Assembly: GCA_003254885.1 (NCBI GenBank)
Contig: QANT01004691.1
Coordinates: forward strand, 1 to 21,129
Direction: 5' to 3'
Length of the DNA: 21,129 nt
Source: Purshia tridentata
Lineage: Eukaryota; Streptophyta; Magnoliopsida; Rosales; Rosaceae
The translations under genes were made by a program, and so were the position numbers. Below, piece after piece: positions 9,417-19,595 of the stretch. The first letter of the stretch is position 1. Every line of letters starts with the position of its first letter. Under the pieces are notes generated by a model. It did no database searches. It was not told the origin of the DNA and was given only the letters and a program-made list of their open reading frames with translations.

Positions 9417-10060
9417 TAGAGTACTTATATTCCACTCCCTTATCTAATTTTTTCGTCCAACCTTAAATTTGAAAATATAAAAAAATATATAAAATTACTT
9501 TTATACCTCTCATTATTTCTATAATACCTATATCAACTCAAATATCTACGACTAAACATTCTTCCAACTCCCCTTAACCATCATATCTTTTTCAATAGTT
9601 CTTTTATTCCATAAACTTTAATTCTACTCTGTCAACAAAATTTAAAATGGATAATACTATTTGGCTGCCCATACATCTATTAAAATATTTGATTATTCTA
9701 TACACTAAACCCTTTTGATTGATTTATTTATTTATAGTTTTAGATGAAGAATTTATTATATTTTAATGTTTCTTTTGATTTAGAAATTGAATATTAGTCT
9801 TAGGGATTTAATTTATAATTTGGGAATGAATTATAGGATGAGTATAAGATTTTTTTTTTTTTAATATTTGGAAAAAGATTGGTAGGTGGAATAATAAATT
9901 ATGGGGGGATGAGAAGAATGTTTAGTAGGTTAGTGTTTGAGTTGGAATATTAAAGGTTATTATAGGAATAATAGAAGGTGGTAATAACATTTGTTTTTGA
10001 AAAATTTAATGGTAGGGTAATACAAATCAAATTGATGGAATTGTATCACTATTATTTTTA
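9417..10060. mobile_element. MITE-like element with long imperfect inverted arms
   Basis: The left arm (about 9417-9600) is an imperfect reverse complement of the right arm (about 9860-10060). Exact matched blocks include ctaaacattctt (9552-9563) with aagaatgtttag (9914-9925), and caactcaaa (9534-9542) with tttgagttg (9936-9944). The outer parts (ctcattatttctataat at left, ataggaataatagaagg at right) also pair. It has no coding capacity and is AT-rich, so it should be a non-autonomous DNA transposon that can fold into a long hairpin. I could not fix exact ends or a target-site duplication, so the superfamily is not assigned. Confidence 0.6.
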
Positions 10061-10472
10061 ACAAATTATTGATGTACTTATAGATTATTATCGATAACTA
10101 TCGATTAATTATTGTTGATGATTATAGGCTTATAGGCTATTATTGAAAATTATAAACCATTTATCGACCACATTACAAAAGATTAAATGCATTAGACTTT
10201 TTTATATCTGAAATTTAGACTATTTATAAGTCCAAAATATTGCCTTTTTACATATTTTTAGATTTGAGGCACATTTAAAAACAGATCATCAGAATTCAGA
10301 AATTCAGAATAGTGCTAGTTTCATACTTTCATAAATTTCTAATAAAAAAACAAGTTGCGATATAATTTTTCAAAGTATAGGAGTAAGACCAGACCAATTC
10401 TCCACTACCTGTCTTATTCTTTACATGTTGAAAGTTGAATGAAAGGCTATGGCTTCAGTCAACGCTGGTTTG

Positions 10473-10529
10473 CTTTTGCAACGTACAAACTACAGCGAAG
10501 CTTTTTGCAACGTACAAACTACAGTGAAG
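10473..10529. repeat. 28/29-bp tandem repeat upstream of HSFA4
   Basis: The unit begins cttttgcaacgtacaaacta. The first copy is 10473-10500 and the second 10501-10529, with one extra T and one C-to-T change. It lies about 130-185 bases upstream of the inferred HSFA4 TATA box, so it is within the probable promoter. Each copy contains an acgt core (aacgtac). Confidence 0.85.
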
Positions 10530-10657
10530 CTCCTCAATAAGACCAAACATTTCTCTTATTTTTGTCTCCTCTGTTGTCATTGACCATTCCAACTTCACAG
10601 TCTCTACGTTTTTGGAGCCTTTCAAACCAAACCAAGAGATACTTTTGCAGTTTTGCA

Positions 10658-10665
10658 TATAAAAA
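10658..10665 (+). promoter_or_regulatory. Probable TATA box of HSFA4
   Basis: TATAAAAA is followed about 30 bases later by a CA-rich start region, then pyrimidine-rich sequence (10790-10820) typical of plant leaders. It implies a leader of nearly 590 bases before the ATG at 11276. A small intron could be removed from it: GAG|GTAATT at 11122 to ATTCAG at 11193, only 72 bases, uncertain. Confidence 0.45.
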
Positions 10666-10701
10666 TGGAACAAACCACACTAAAATAAACCTTGCACACC
10701 A

Positions 10702-11105
10702 ATGCACGACTCAAATTTTTTCAAACCCAAATGCTTAAAGAATCAAAGAAAGTGATCCTTTCCCGACTCTTGTGTCTTTACCCTTCCTCTTTCTCTCTCT
10801 TCCTTACTTTCTCTCCAAGTTGCGCGTTTAGATTGGTCAGAAAGTCAAAACTCTGCACAGACCGAAACCAAGTTCCTTTGTCGTTCTCTTCAATCTTTGC
10901 TGGCTTTCCTGTATTTGCATAATTCAATCATAATTCACAACCCACTTGCTGGGATCCTGTTAGATCTTTTATTTTCTTTGTTTCTTTGATTGTGGTCATT
11001 TGAGGCAAACCAGTTGGATTTCAAATTACATACCCAAGTTGAGAAAAAGAAAACCCTGCTTTGAGATTCTTTGGGTTGATGCTCATAGGGTTAACTTGCC
11101 ATTAG
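10702..11105 (+). promoter_or_regulatory. Upstream ORFs in the HSFA4 leader
   Basis: If transcription starts near 10690, the leader contains an ATG at 10702 (17 codons, stop ending at 10755), an overlapping ATG at 10731 (63 codons, stop ending at 10922) and one at 11079 (8 codons, ending 11105). Such upstream ORFs would normally lower translation of the main frame. The longer reading that appears to begin at 10692 starts with TTG, not ATG. No conservation can be judged here. Confidence 0.35.
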
Positions 11106-11275
11106 TTGATTGGACTTTGAGGTAATTTTCATTGCCTTGTCAATATTGGATTTTGTATACTACCTTCCAAGGTTTCTGGGTTTTGGAATTCAGGTTCACA
11201 GAGTTCAGTTTTTCACCAACTTCAGCTGGATTTGACCTGATTGAATCTGTGGTTTAAAGATTGTGGGTCTGAGTT

Positions 11276-14200
11276 ATGGATGGGTCTCAAGGTGGTTCTA
11301 GTGCACCAGCGCCTTTTCTTATAAAAACATATGACTTGGTGGATGAGGCCTCAACCAACCATGTGGTGTCCTGGAGTGATACTGGTTGCAGTTTTGTAGT
11401 TTGGGATCCCACAGAGTTCGCCAAAGATTTGCTTCCCATGTATTTCAAGCACAATAATTTTTCAAGTTTCGTCAGGCAGCTTAACACATATGTTAGTATT
11501 TCTTCACTTTTGAAGTAATTGATTCATTTTCAATTCAGTGGCTCAATTTTTTTGGGTTGTTTAGGAGATTATCCCTTTATAGTTTAGATTCAACATGAAT
11601 GTTATTGGTGTTTAATTTTAGTGGTCATGGTTTAAACTCGATATGAATGATAGCTTAGTGGAATTTAAAATTCAGAAATGATTAGTATTTTTACAGTTTA
11701 TATGGTATATGTGAACTTTCTTCTAAGTTTTTGTGCTTGTACGCGCTTTGTTGCCTTCCAACTACGACTTTTTTTTTTCCCTTCATTGATAAATCTCTTT
11801 TTCTGATCTGTGGAGCATTTCTGACTCTACTCCATAAGCAGTTGCAAGCATGTTAGTGTAGATTTGTTTTGTTTACAATCCTTGTCTTCCAAATTTCCTC
11901 TTTTTTTTTTTTTTTTCCTTTTCTCCTAATTCCATTTTCTACTGTTTCATACTGTTCTTGGGGAAAAATCTTGTATTGCTTTCGAAAGAGAACTCTGCTT
12001 TTTTGTCAGAAAGGCAAGAAAGGTGTTGTTGAGGAGTTGGACACGACAGTCTGTGTCTGTGGAGCAGGTTTTACCATCAGTTTTCTGTAACTTGCCAGTG
12101 CATTAGTCCAATTTGGTCTTTTGCCAAACAGTTAATCAAAAGTTTTCAGGTTTCTTGTAGTTTGTTTCTCTGATTTTGACAAGGTGGTGATCCTGAGAAG
12201 TGAGAACATAGTGGAGTTTTTAGAATCACAATGGAAAAAGTTAGGTTATAAGAGGACTGGAATATGTTAAGAGGACTGGAATATGGCTAGTACCATGAAG
12301 CACCTGCAGCTACTATCTGATGATCAATACTTTTTCTTTATTTGTCAAACAAGTATGAATCGTAGAATTAAGAGCAAGAGTACCTGGCCTTGGAGAAAGA
12401 AAGAAATGCATCCTCAATTTGCTTGGNTTTGTGCTTGTACGCGCTTTGTTGCCTTCCAACTATGACTTTTTTTTCCCCTTCATTGATAAATCTCTTTTTC
12501 TGATCTGTGGAGCATTGCTGACTCTACTCCATAAGCAGTTGCAAGCATGTTAGTGTTGTTTTGTTTTGTTTACAATCCTTGTCTTCCAAATTTCCTTTTT
12601 TTTTTTTTTTCCTTTTCTCCTAATTCCATTTTCTACTGTTTCATACTGTTCTCGGGGAAAAATCTTGTATTGCTTTCGAAAGAGAACTCTGCCTTTTTGT
12701 CAGAAAGGCAAGAAAGGTGTTGTTGAGGAGTTGGACGCGACAGTCTGTGTCTGTGGAGCAGGTTTTACAATCAGTTTTCTGTAACTTGCCAGTGCATTAG
12801 TCCAATTTGATCTTTTGCCTAACAGTTAATCAAAAGTTTTCAGGTTTCTTGTAGTTTGTTTCTCTGATTTTGACAAGGCGGTGATCCTGAGAAGTGAGAA
12901 CATGGTGGAGTTTTTAGAATCACAATGGAAAATAGTTAGTTTATAAGAGGACTGGAATATGGCTAGTACCATGAAGCACCTGCAGCTACTAGTCTGATGA
13001 TCAATACTTTTTCTTTATTTGTCAAACAAGTATGAATTGTAGAATTAAGAGCAAGAGTACCTGGCCTTGGAGAAAGAAAGAAATGCATCCTCAATTTGCT
13101 TGGGAATTACAGAGCAATGGTTTTTCATTTGGTGCCCTTTGGATTTGGCTGCCATTATTGAGGATGCTGTTCAGCCTGCATATGACATGGTTTGAAATTT
13201 GGTCAATGAGGTTATGTAAAATCCTTGTGTAGCATTGTTTATTTAGCTTGAAGTGCTTGAGAAAGAGTTGGGGGTCACATTAGGTAGGTTGCAGTTTCCA
13301 TACGCTGCTGGACCTCACTAGAAAGGTTCCAACACATACGACCGTATTGTGGCCAGCTATTCAATTTGGATTATAGAGCTGTCTTGGTGGATAAGGGTTT
13401 ATAAAAAGCCCCAAATGTTTCCGATGTTGCACTGCTATTGGAAATGTGGGAGCACTGCCAGCTATAATGATATTCAAGAGTTGTATGGTCTATGCTGTTG
13501 AGAAGTGTTCTTAAACATAGGGATATTGCCTTGGTTTGCTGAGATTTTACGGAAGGATTTTCAGGGTAAAGGAGAAAGTATGCTTCAGCTAGTACCTGTT
13601 GGTGCGAAGGAAACTACAGAAAGATTATAAGTTCTTTCTCACCCAAAAGGGTAGGTTCTTTCCTGAAGTTGAAGAGCTTGTCAAAATTAGTTTTTCTATA
13701 GGCAGGTGGGATTAATGCTGAGATGTATATTTGCTACCTGGAATATTCCTATTCACTGTGCAGATGAAGAAGAAACTCTTGATCACAGTCCTAGAGCCTG
13801 AATTAGATGCTATCGGGACTGGCCTTAATTTCTATTCAAAGAGAGGCAAAAGGGTCTTAGTTGCAATTGATTGGGATAATGCTACTGTGAGGCTGAGAGA
13901 TCAAAAATTTTTCCAGGGGGAATTTAAACTATTGCTCAGGAGATCTGGAAGCTTAAAATAATTTAATATTGGTGTTATTGATGTGTATGCTTGATTATAT
14001 TTACATATGCTAGCAGTTAGTTTTTGTTTAATCCAGTGCCATCCGTGCATTTTCTTTTTGAGTCATTAATGTGTGTGCTTGTGGTTCTTAATTCTTACAA
14101 GTTTGCGTTCTGTATGACCAGGGATTTAGGAAGGTTGATCCTGAACAGTGGGAGTTTGCAAATGAGGAGTTCTTAAGAGGACAAAGACACCTGCTGAAGA

Positions 14201-15225
14201 ATATTCACCGCCGCAAGCCAATTCATAGTCATTCCATGCAGAATCAAGAGTATTCATCAGTTCCATTAAGTGAGACAGAAAGACAAGAATATGAGAAGAA
14301 AATCAATAGACTGAAGCATGACAAAAGCTTGCTTGAGTTGGAGCTACAAAAGCATCAAAGAGAGAATCAGGAGTATGACTATCAAATACAGTTGTTACAT
14401 GGACAACTGCAGAACATGGAAAATCGGCAGAGGCAATATACGGCCTTCTTGGCTCAACTATTGCAGAAACCAGGGTTTGCCCCTATACTTATGCAACAAT
14501 CAGAAATCCATAACAAAAAGAGAAGATTATTGAAATCCAACCACTTTCCTGATGACTTCAATGTGGAAGATTTAAATTTGAATTCACAGAAAGAAAACAT
14601 GGGTTTGATTTCAACTCCCATACTAAAGTCAGACCAGCTTGAGAAGATGGAATCTTCCTTAAACTTTTGGGAAGATTTTGTACATGGGATTGCAGAAGCT
14701 ATGCCTGAAGAAGTAAATGATATTGGTCCATTGTCTCAGGCCTCTCCCATCATAGTTACAGAAATACAAGATCCTAGCATGAATAGCAGGCCTTGCTCGC
14801 CTAGGTCGAGTTTATCTTCACCGTCAATGAATGTTCATTCATCCCCAGAAGTGGCTGGGTCTGCAAATCTTTTTGACATCCTTGCTATATCATCGATGTG
14901 TCACGATGTTGATATCAGGCCTAAATCTTCAGGAATTGATATGAACTCTAAGCCTGATTGTGCTCCTGCAGTGGAGGCCTTGAAAGAAAGGGTTGTGGAA
15001 ATGATAACTGCCGAGCCTGCTAGGGCAAACGATGTCTTTTGGGAACAGTGCCTGACAGAGGCCCCTGGTTTGGATGATACGCAGGAAGTACTGTCCGAAA
15101 AAAGGGCGGATAGTGATGGTGGAATGAGTGATACCAATCCAGCTATTCAGAAAAAGCTTTGGTGGAACACAGATAATGTAGATAACTTTAGAAACCAAGT
15201 AGGGCGTCTCACTCCAGCTACATAG
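11276..15225 (+). CDS. HSFA4: Heat shock transcription factor, class A4
   Basis: Exons 11276-11491 and 14122-15225 give 439 residues. The single intron (TAT|GTTAGT ... ACCAG|GGA, phase 0) sits inside the DNA-binding domain between RQLNTY and GFRK, the conserved intron position of plant HSF genes. Domains: winged-helix DNA-binding domain about 12-105 ([59 protein letters not shown]); heptad HR-A/B coiled coil about 123-190 for trimer formation; basic nuclear signal NKKRRLLK (203-210); AHA activation motifs LNFWEDF (252-258) and DVFWEQCL (376-383); and a C-terminal [16 protein letters not shown] tail typical of HSFA4. Class A HSFs bind heat-shock elements in the nucleus and activate chaperone and antioxidant genes; A4 members are linked to oxidative stress and cell death. 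The start at MDGSQGG is the first ATG in frame. The gene looks intact. The intron is unusual (see the duplication). Confidence 0.93.
11730..12426. repeat. Direct duplication in HSFA4 intron, copy 1 (697 bp)
   Basis: It runs from tttgtgcttgtacgcgcttt to atcctcaatttgcttgg and repeats at 12428-13103, starting at offset 698. By eye the copies are about 96-97% identical, with scattered substitutions, different poly-T lengths near 11900 and 12600, and a 19-bp internal doubling (unit aagaggactggaatatg, about 12250-12285) present only here. Confidence 0.92.
12427..12427. other. Undetermined base N at the duplication junction
   Basis: The only N in the window lies exactly between the end of copy 1 (cttgg) and the start of copy 2 (tttgtgc). 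An ambiguous base at a repeat junction is a common sign of a forced contig join. Confidence 0.95.
12428..13103. repeat. Direct duplication in HSFA4 intron, copy 2 (676 bp)
   Basis: The second copy of 11730-12426 ends at the same cttgg and continues directly into gaattacagagcaatgg, so the unduplicated intron would have read through copy 2. It lacks the 19-bp internal doubling. Neither copy has a usable coding frame or inverted ends. Confidence 0.92.
13104..13960 (+). pseudogene. Decayed coding-like sequence inside HSFA4 intron, family not recognised
   Basis: Several plus-strand frames in succession read like protein but are broken by stops and frame changes. Examples are [17 protein letters not shown] (near 13150-13190), [19 protein letters not shown] (13250 on), [12 protein letters not shown] (near 13360-13400), [11 protein letters not shown] (near 13425-13455) and [20 protein letters not shown] (near 13830-13890). 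Composition is less AT-rich than the rest of the intron. This looks like a fragment of a gene captured or retroposed into the intron long ago. I do not recognise the family, and chance coding-like frames cannot be ruled out. The 61-codon ATG frame at 13764-13961 is the longest intact piece. Confidence 0.35.
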
Positions 15226-17820
15226 TTTTAGTTGACCACTGTGAACACTCAGATTTTTCAATGTTCAGATGTATACTTTTTAAACTTTAAGTGGATTTAC
15301 TTAGACATGTACGTAATAGAATCCAATTTCAATTTTTCAGCTCATTCTTGTAGTGCACATCAGGTGCATATTGATTGTTTCTGATGTAGCATAGAATTAG
15401 AGATATTCATTAGTTGTGTATGTAAATGTTATCAGGTTGCAGAGAGTTTGTATTTGCTTATAATCTACCTTTCCTTCTTTTATAATTTGATTGCGACTTC
15501 ACTGCATGCATTTATACATGCAGCTTAATCTGATCTTGAATACGAAGGAAAGAATTTTCAACATTATAATGGTGAATTGCACAGTGATCATGTGTGTAAA
15601 GGGCACTTACGAATAGATTTTGACCATCCAGAATCAATTTTGTGAGATCAGAGTTTTGAAACATTATCTATTCAAAGTTTTGAAATTTGTTTGTCTCTAT
15701 CAAGACAAAATGACTTTTTCACAACAAAAAAAAAGATAAATGAATTTTTTAATACGCTACATAATTTGAATCTACAATCTATCACATCCCCACCCAACAT
15801 TTATTAGACAATTATAAGATCCAAAAAACTTAAATTTTCGGAAACATGGTGGCTGATCAGCTTGCAGATTTAGGCTATAGTAATGATATGGGTCTGCTTT
15901 GTTATGGTTCTGATTGAGGACTTTAGTTGGGGTCCTGAAAATTCTATGAGAGGGCTGCTATTTGCACACCAATTTTCTTTTCTTTATACATTATTATTTT
16001 TAATTTATTATTCATTCACGCATGTACGAGGCAAAAGAAATGCAAAACTGCAGGCTATTGTAAGTTAATAAAAAAGGCAAAGTGAAGAAGAAGGGTTGGA
16101 GGTTTTGAACTCATCTTCTATAACGAGAACATTAATATTATGTTAGACTTTGTACTAAATATTAACAAAATTTTTTGTTTATTTGAGGGGTGGATGAATG
16201 TGAATTTGACCATTTTTTGAGGGGAAGACTGAATTTTATATTTTAAATAAAGTAAATAGATAATATATTATTACATCAATAGTTAATTGATCCACATAAA
16301 CTAAGTATATTTAGCTAACAACTCCATTAGTACTTTTTAAAGTACAAAGGTCATTGACAAATGACAAAATGATTGAATTTCCAAGCCCTTTTCAGTTGCG
16401 TACCAAACTTTAAATGTTAACCGTTCAACATCACTTTTTAATTTGCAAGTTGTTATGAAAGATTGGTGAGTTGGATCATGCTACTACTAAACTTATATAA
16501 TACATGAATTCCAATTCTATATTTCCATTTTCTAATGTTAAATTATGTTTCTATTATGTACCAAAGTTGAGTCAGAATCACATTCTTAATGCATGGAAAC
16601 CAAACTTTAAAGGAGGTAGGCGTGCATATGTTATCTTAGAGACTTATAAATTAAGCAATAATGACACCTCCCATCCTTGACCTACCATATTCAATTCATG
16701 AAGGACGAAAGCCCACCCAATAAAGCAAATGATCCTTAAAAAAAAGAAAATAGAAAACAAGTTAAGAATAAAGTAGTGTTATGATTCCAAGTTTACATCT
16801 TAAATGTGATTAATATGATAATATTTTATTGAATCATACATGGTGAACTTTAACAAGTTCATTAAAGTAAGAACATTTTTTATGTGTAATACATGTCAAT
16901 GCAGCTTGATGATTAGAACCGTTCACTTTTTAATTTCTTCTTTAGGTCATTCATGCAAAAAAAGGCCAAATTGATAATTGTTTGATCATTTAAACTGTGT
17001 AGACAAATATAATTTATCATATAAAATTGAAATGATGTTGGATGTTATAAACTCGCTAAGCAATTTATGATTTAATTGATTTCTGTAAAAATTACCTTTG
17101 AATGATGTTTTAAAATATAAACGATTTCAACAATTGAATTAGGTACATGAAATGTTTTTACTTTTCTTAAATAGGGACATCTTTACTTGAAAATTTTTAA
17201 AACTTTAAATCTCATTTGTTTTACTAATATATCATTTTAAAATCACAATTTAGAATATAAACTTAAAATCTTAAGGTTATTGTAAATTTGAAAGTAATAA
17301 TTAATAATATTACCAAAAGAAATAATATAAACAACAATAAAAGTAAAACAGGGAAACATATTTATTATTTTATTAATAACAATTTTTTGACAAATGAAAT
17401 TATGAAAGCAAACATTCATTGGCCTTGGGCAACATCCACGACAACAAAGGGCTTGTTTGGCACTGTTTTTTAAAAGTGTTTTTATTTAGTAGCGCTTTTA
17501 TTAGAAGCAGTTATACAGAGAAACACGTACAAATTTTTATAAAAATTCTAAATAATTCATACAAAAGCATTGAAATTATTTTTTGATTAAACCACCTGTC
17601 AAATACTTCTTAAAAAACCCTTTAAAAATATTTTATAATTCAAAAATACTTATATATATTTATACTAAACACTATCAAAAGCACCGTGAGTCCAAAATCA
17701 GCTTTTACAAAAAAAGTTGAAAAATACAAGAAGAAAATCAACAGACAATAACGCCCACCGCGCGATTCGTAAAGCAAAAGTCCCTCTGACTCTGCTTACA
17801 CCTACAAAAATCAAATACCA
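15226..17820. other. Intergenic region between HSFA4 and the transporter gene
   Basis: The first 250 or so bases should be the HSFA4 3'UTR. The rest is strongly AT-rich with scattered A/T runs and no family-like open frame. A MITE relic lies at its right end. Confidence 0.65.
17449..17720. mobile_element. Probable hAT-type MITE relic
   Basis: The left end reads gggcttgtttggcactgttt, a start typical of plant hAT-derived MITEs. The right part carries actaaacactatcaaaagc and tccaaaatcagcttttac, also common in such elements, and aaaagtgtttt near the left partly mirrors aaacactatcaaaag. The right terminus matching caaacaagccc is not visible, so the element is truncated or decayed. It lies about 100 bases upstream of the transporter leader. 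Confidence 0.4.
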
Positions 17821-17849
17821 TCAGATAAACCAACCAAATCCCAGATTGG

Positions 17850-17913
17850 ATCTCTCTCTTTCTCCCTTTCTCAGCTCATAGATCTCTCTCTCTTCTTCAA
17901 AGCCAATCTCTTT
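17850..17913 (+). promoter_or_regulatory. CT-rich leader of the transporter gene
   Basis: Runs of tctctctcttt and ctctctctcttcttc mark a pyrimidine-rich stretch of the kind found around plant transcription starts and in first leader exons. No clear TATA box is seen at the right distance. Confidence 0.45.
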
Positions 17914-17927
17914 TTACAAAATCTGAG

Positions 17928-18784
17928 GTGGGTTCAATGCTATTTTAGCAATCTCTCGCATTCATTTCTAACAATCACATTTTGCATCCAATCTCTATGT
18001 ACACACACATATTTATACATTTTATGTGTCTTTGACGAAGAATGAAACTAAAGGATTTTGGCTCAGAGTTTCTGGTGTGTTCTTATGATCTGAGCTGCTT
18101 TATATGTACGTAGGTATATATGTATGTATGTGTATACGTTTAATATTTCGTGTTTTAGAGTTGATCTGAATATTTTAAAGGAACATACACTGCTATTGGT
18201 TTTTGATATTTGCTCGTGAGCTGTAATGGTATGGTATTTCTTGCATTGGGTTCTACGCTCTGTTTGGTTTCCGAGAAAATGTGTAATACAGAAGTTGATG
18301 AACAGAATTTTGATCAATGAAATTTTTTCTTGGAAAGTCTTAGAAGAGCTTAGCTCAGCTCAACTAAATCATCTAGTGATAGAGTCGTTGGTTCTTTTCC
18401 ATTTCTTTTTTCTTTCCTTAAATTAAATTTCTCACTTTAAGTTTGGTCTTGTCGATTTCAGTTTAGCTTTTCTTGAAGGAAATTTTTAATCTTAATAGGA
18501 ACTATTGGAGTCTTCAGATTGATCCAAGTACAGCGGAGTGCCTGTTTCAGAGTTTTGTAGCCATTACTTTGTATTATTGTTGGAAGTTCTAGGGACTTCT
18601 GAGGAGTCTTGAGATTTGGCCAAGAACCATGCTCCGAACGTTGTTTATGTGCTAGACTGTGTAATGCACATAAGTTAAACGATGATATTGTCTGATTTTG
18701 CCAAAGCCAAACATATTCTAAGGGCATCGGGTAGATTGGATTGTGTTGGAGGGTATAGATGGCTCTAATTTAGATTTTTGATAG
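17928..18784 (+). other. Inferred 5'UTR intron of the transporter gene (857 bp)
   Basis: CTGAG|GTGGGT at 17927/17928 and TTGATAG|GAG at 18784/18785, three bases before the start ATG, form a plausible GT-AG leader intron. The stretch between is T-rich and contains several ATGs and stops that would otherwise block translation. It includes TATG/TACG-type simple repeats near 18100-18140. Confidence 0.5.
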
Positions 18785-18787
18785 GAG

Positions 18788-19595
18788 ATGGTAGAGAGTG
18801 GTTTGGACACAGAAAAGGTTGAGTACACGGCAGCCAACTACGCTGAGAGTGGAAGCCAAGCGCCAGGTTTTCGCAGGGAGCCTTCATTCTCTGGCTGGTG
18901 CGATGAAGATGGGACAATGCATTTCGATCGTCAATTAGGAAATACAGATGTGTCTGTAGAAGAAGACCCTGACTTTGAATTGCCAATGCTCCAACAGGGT
19001 GAGCGAGAAAACAAGGTTTTAGATAGGGACAGATACCATAATACTAAATCTCAGAAGAGAAACATGCGCTTGAATGGTAGTGATACCTTGGATGATGCTT
19101 CTATTCATGTAGGTGATAATGGAAATGAGGAGTATCTGCCGTTTGATATCGAGAATGGGTCTGCAAGCGAGCTACATGGTAAAGATAGCTCCATTTCTTT
19201 GCACAACCATAAAGCTTTACCACTCAATTCGAAGAACCATATTTCTGTTCCATATGTGTTCAAGATGTTGTTCTTCATAGTTGCATGGTACACTTTCAGC
19301 CTAATTTTGACCTTGTAAGTTCCCTCTATACTTGATCAATCATAGATCTATATAATTTATCAGATATTCAAATTACCTAATGATGCAAAATTTTTTTCCT
19401 TTTTTTTTTCTTCTGGTTTATTTAGGTATAACAAAAGTTTGTTAGGTGACAATTTGGGAAAGTTCCCCGCCCCATTATTGATGAATACTGTTCATTTTAC
19501 AATGCAAGCTGTTTTTTCAAAGGCAATCACATGGTATTGGTCTCATAGATTCCGTTCTGGTGTTGTTATGTCATGGAGAGATTACTTTGTGAAAG
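18788..19595 (+). CDS. Nucleotide-sugar/triose-phosphate translocator family protein, 5' part
   Basis: Coding exons 18788-19314 and 19426-19595 (TT|GTAAGT ... TTTAG|GTAT, phase 2) give residues 1-232; the second exon ends AAAG|GTAAAC in phase 1 and the rest lies beyond. Residues 1-152 are a hydrophilic, acidic cytosolic tail containing the FSGWCDEDGT motif. A first membrane segment (about 154-176, VPYVFKMLFFIVAWYTFSLI) is followed by LYNKSLLGDNLGKFPAPLLMN and a second (about 194-212, LMNTVHFTMQAVFSKAITWYW), then RDYFVK. This order matches the plant TPT/nucleotide-sugar transporter group of Arabidopsis At1g06470, annotated as a putative sugar-phosphate/phosphate translocator, probably in Golgi or another endomembrane. 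The transported substrate is not known from sequence. In relatives the next residues are VVPTALGTAMDVN; no such exon is found in the remaining 1.5 kb, so the intron is long. Confidence 0.85.

Larger units (their letters stand above)
8910..11275. other. Head-to-head spacer between ACD gene and HSFA4
   Basis: This 2.4-kb region holds two promoters, a MITE-like element (about 9417-10060), a 28-bp tandem repeat and the HSFA4 leader. The remainder is AT-rich. No additional gene is seen. Confidence 0.7.

Noticed and set aside
10692..10922. 76-residue small protein upstream of HSFA4
   Set aside because: Its first codon is TTG. Only the in-frame ATG at 10731 could start translation, and the peptide shows no domain; kept only as a possible upstream ORF.
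14901..15261. Minus-strand open frames opposite HSFA4 exon 2
   Set aside because: They are shadows of the real plus-strand coding exon.
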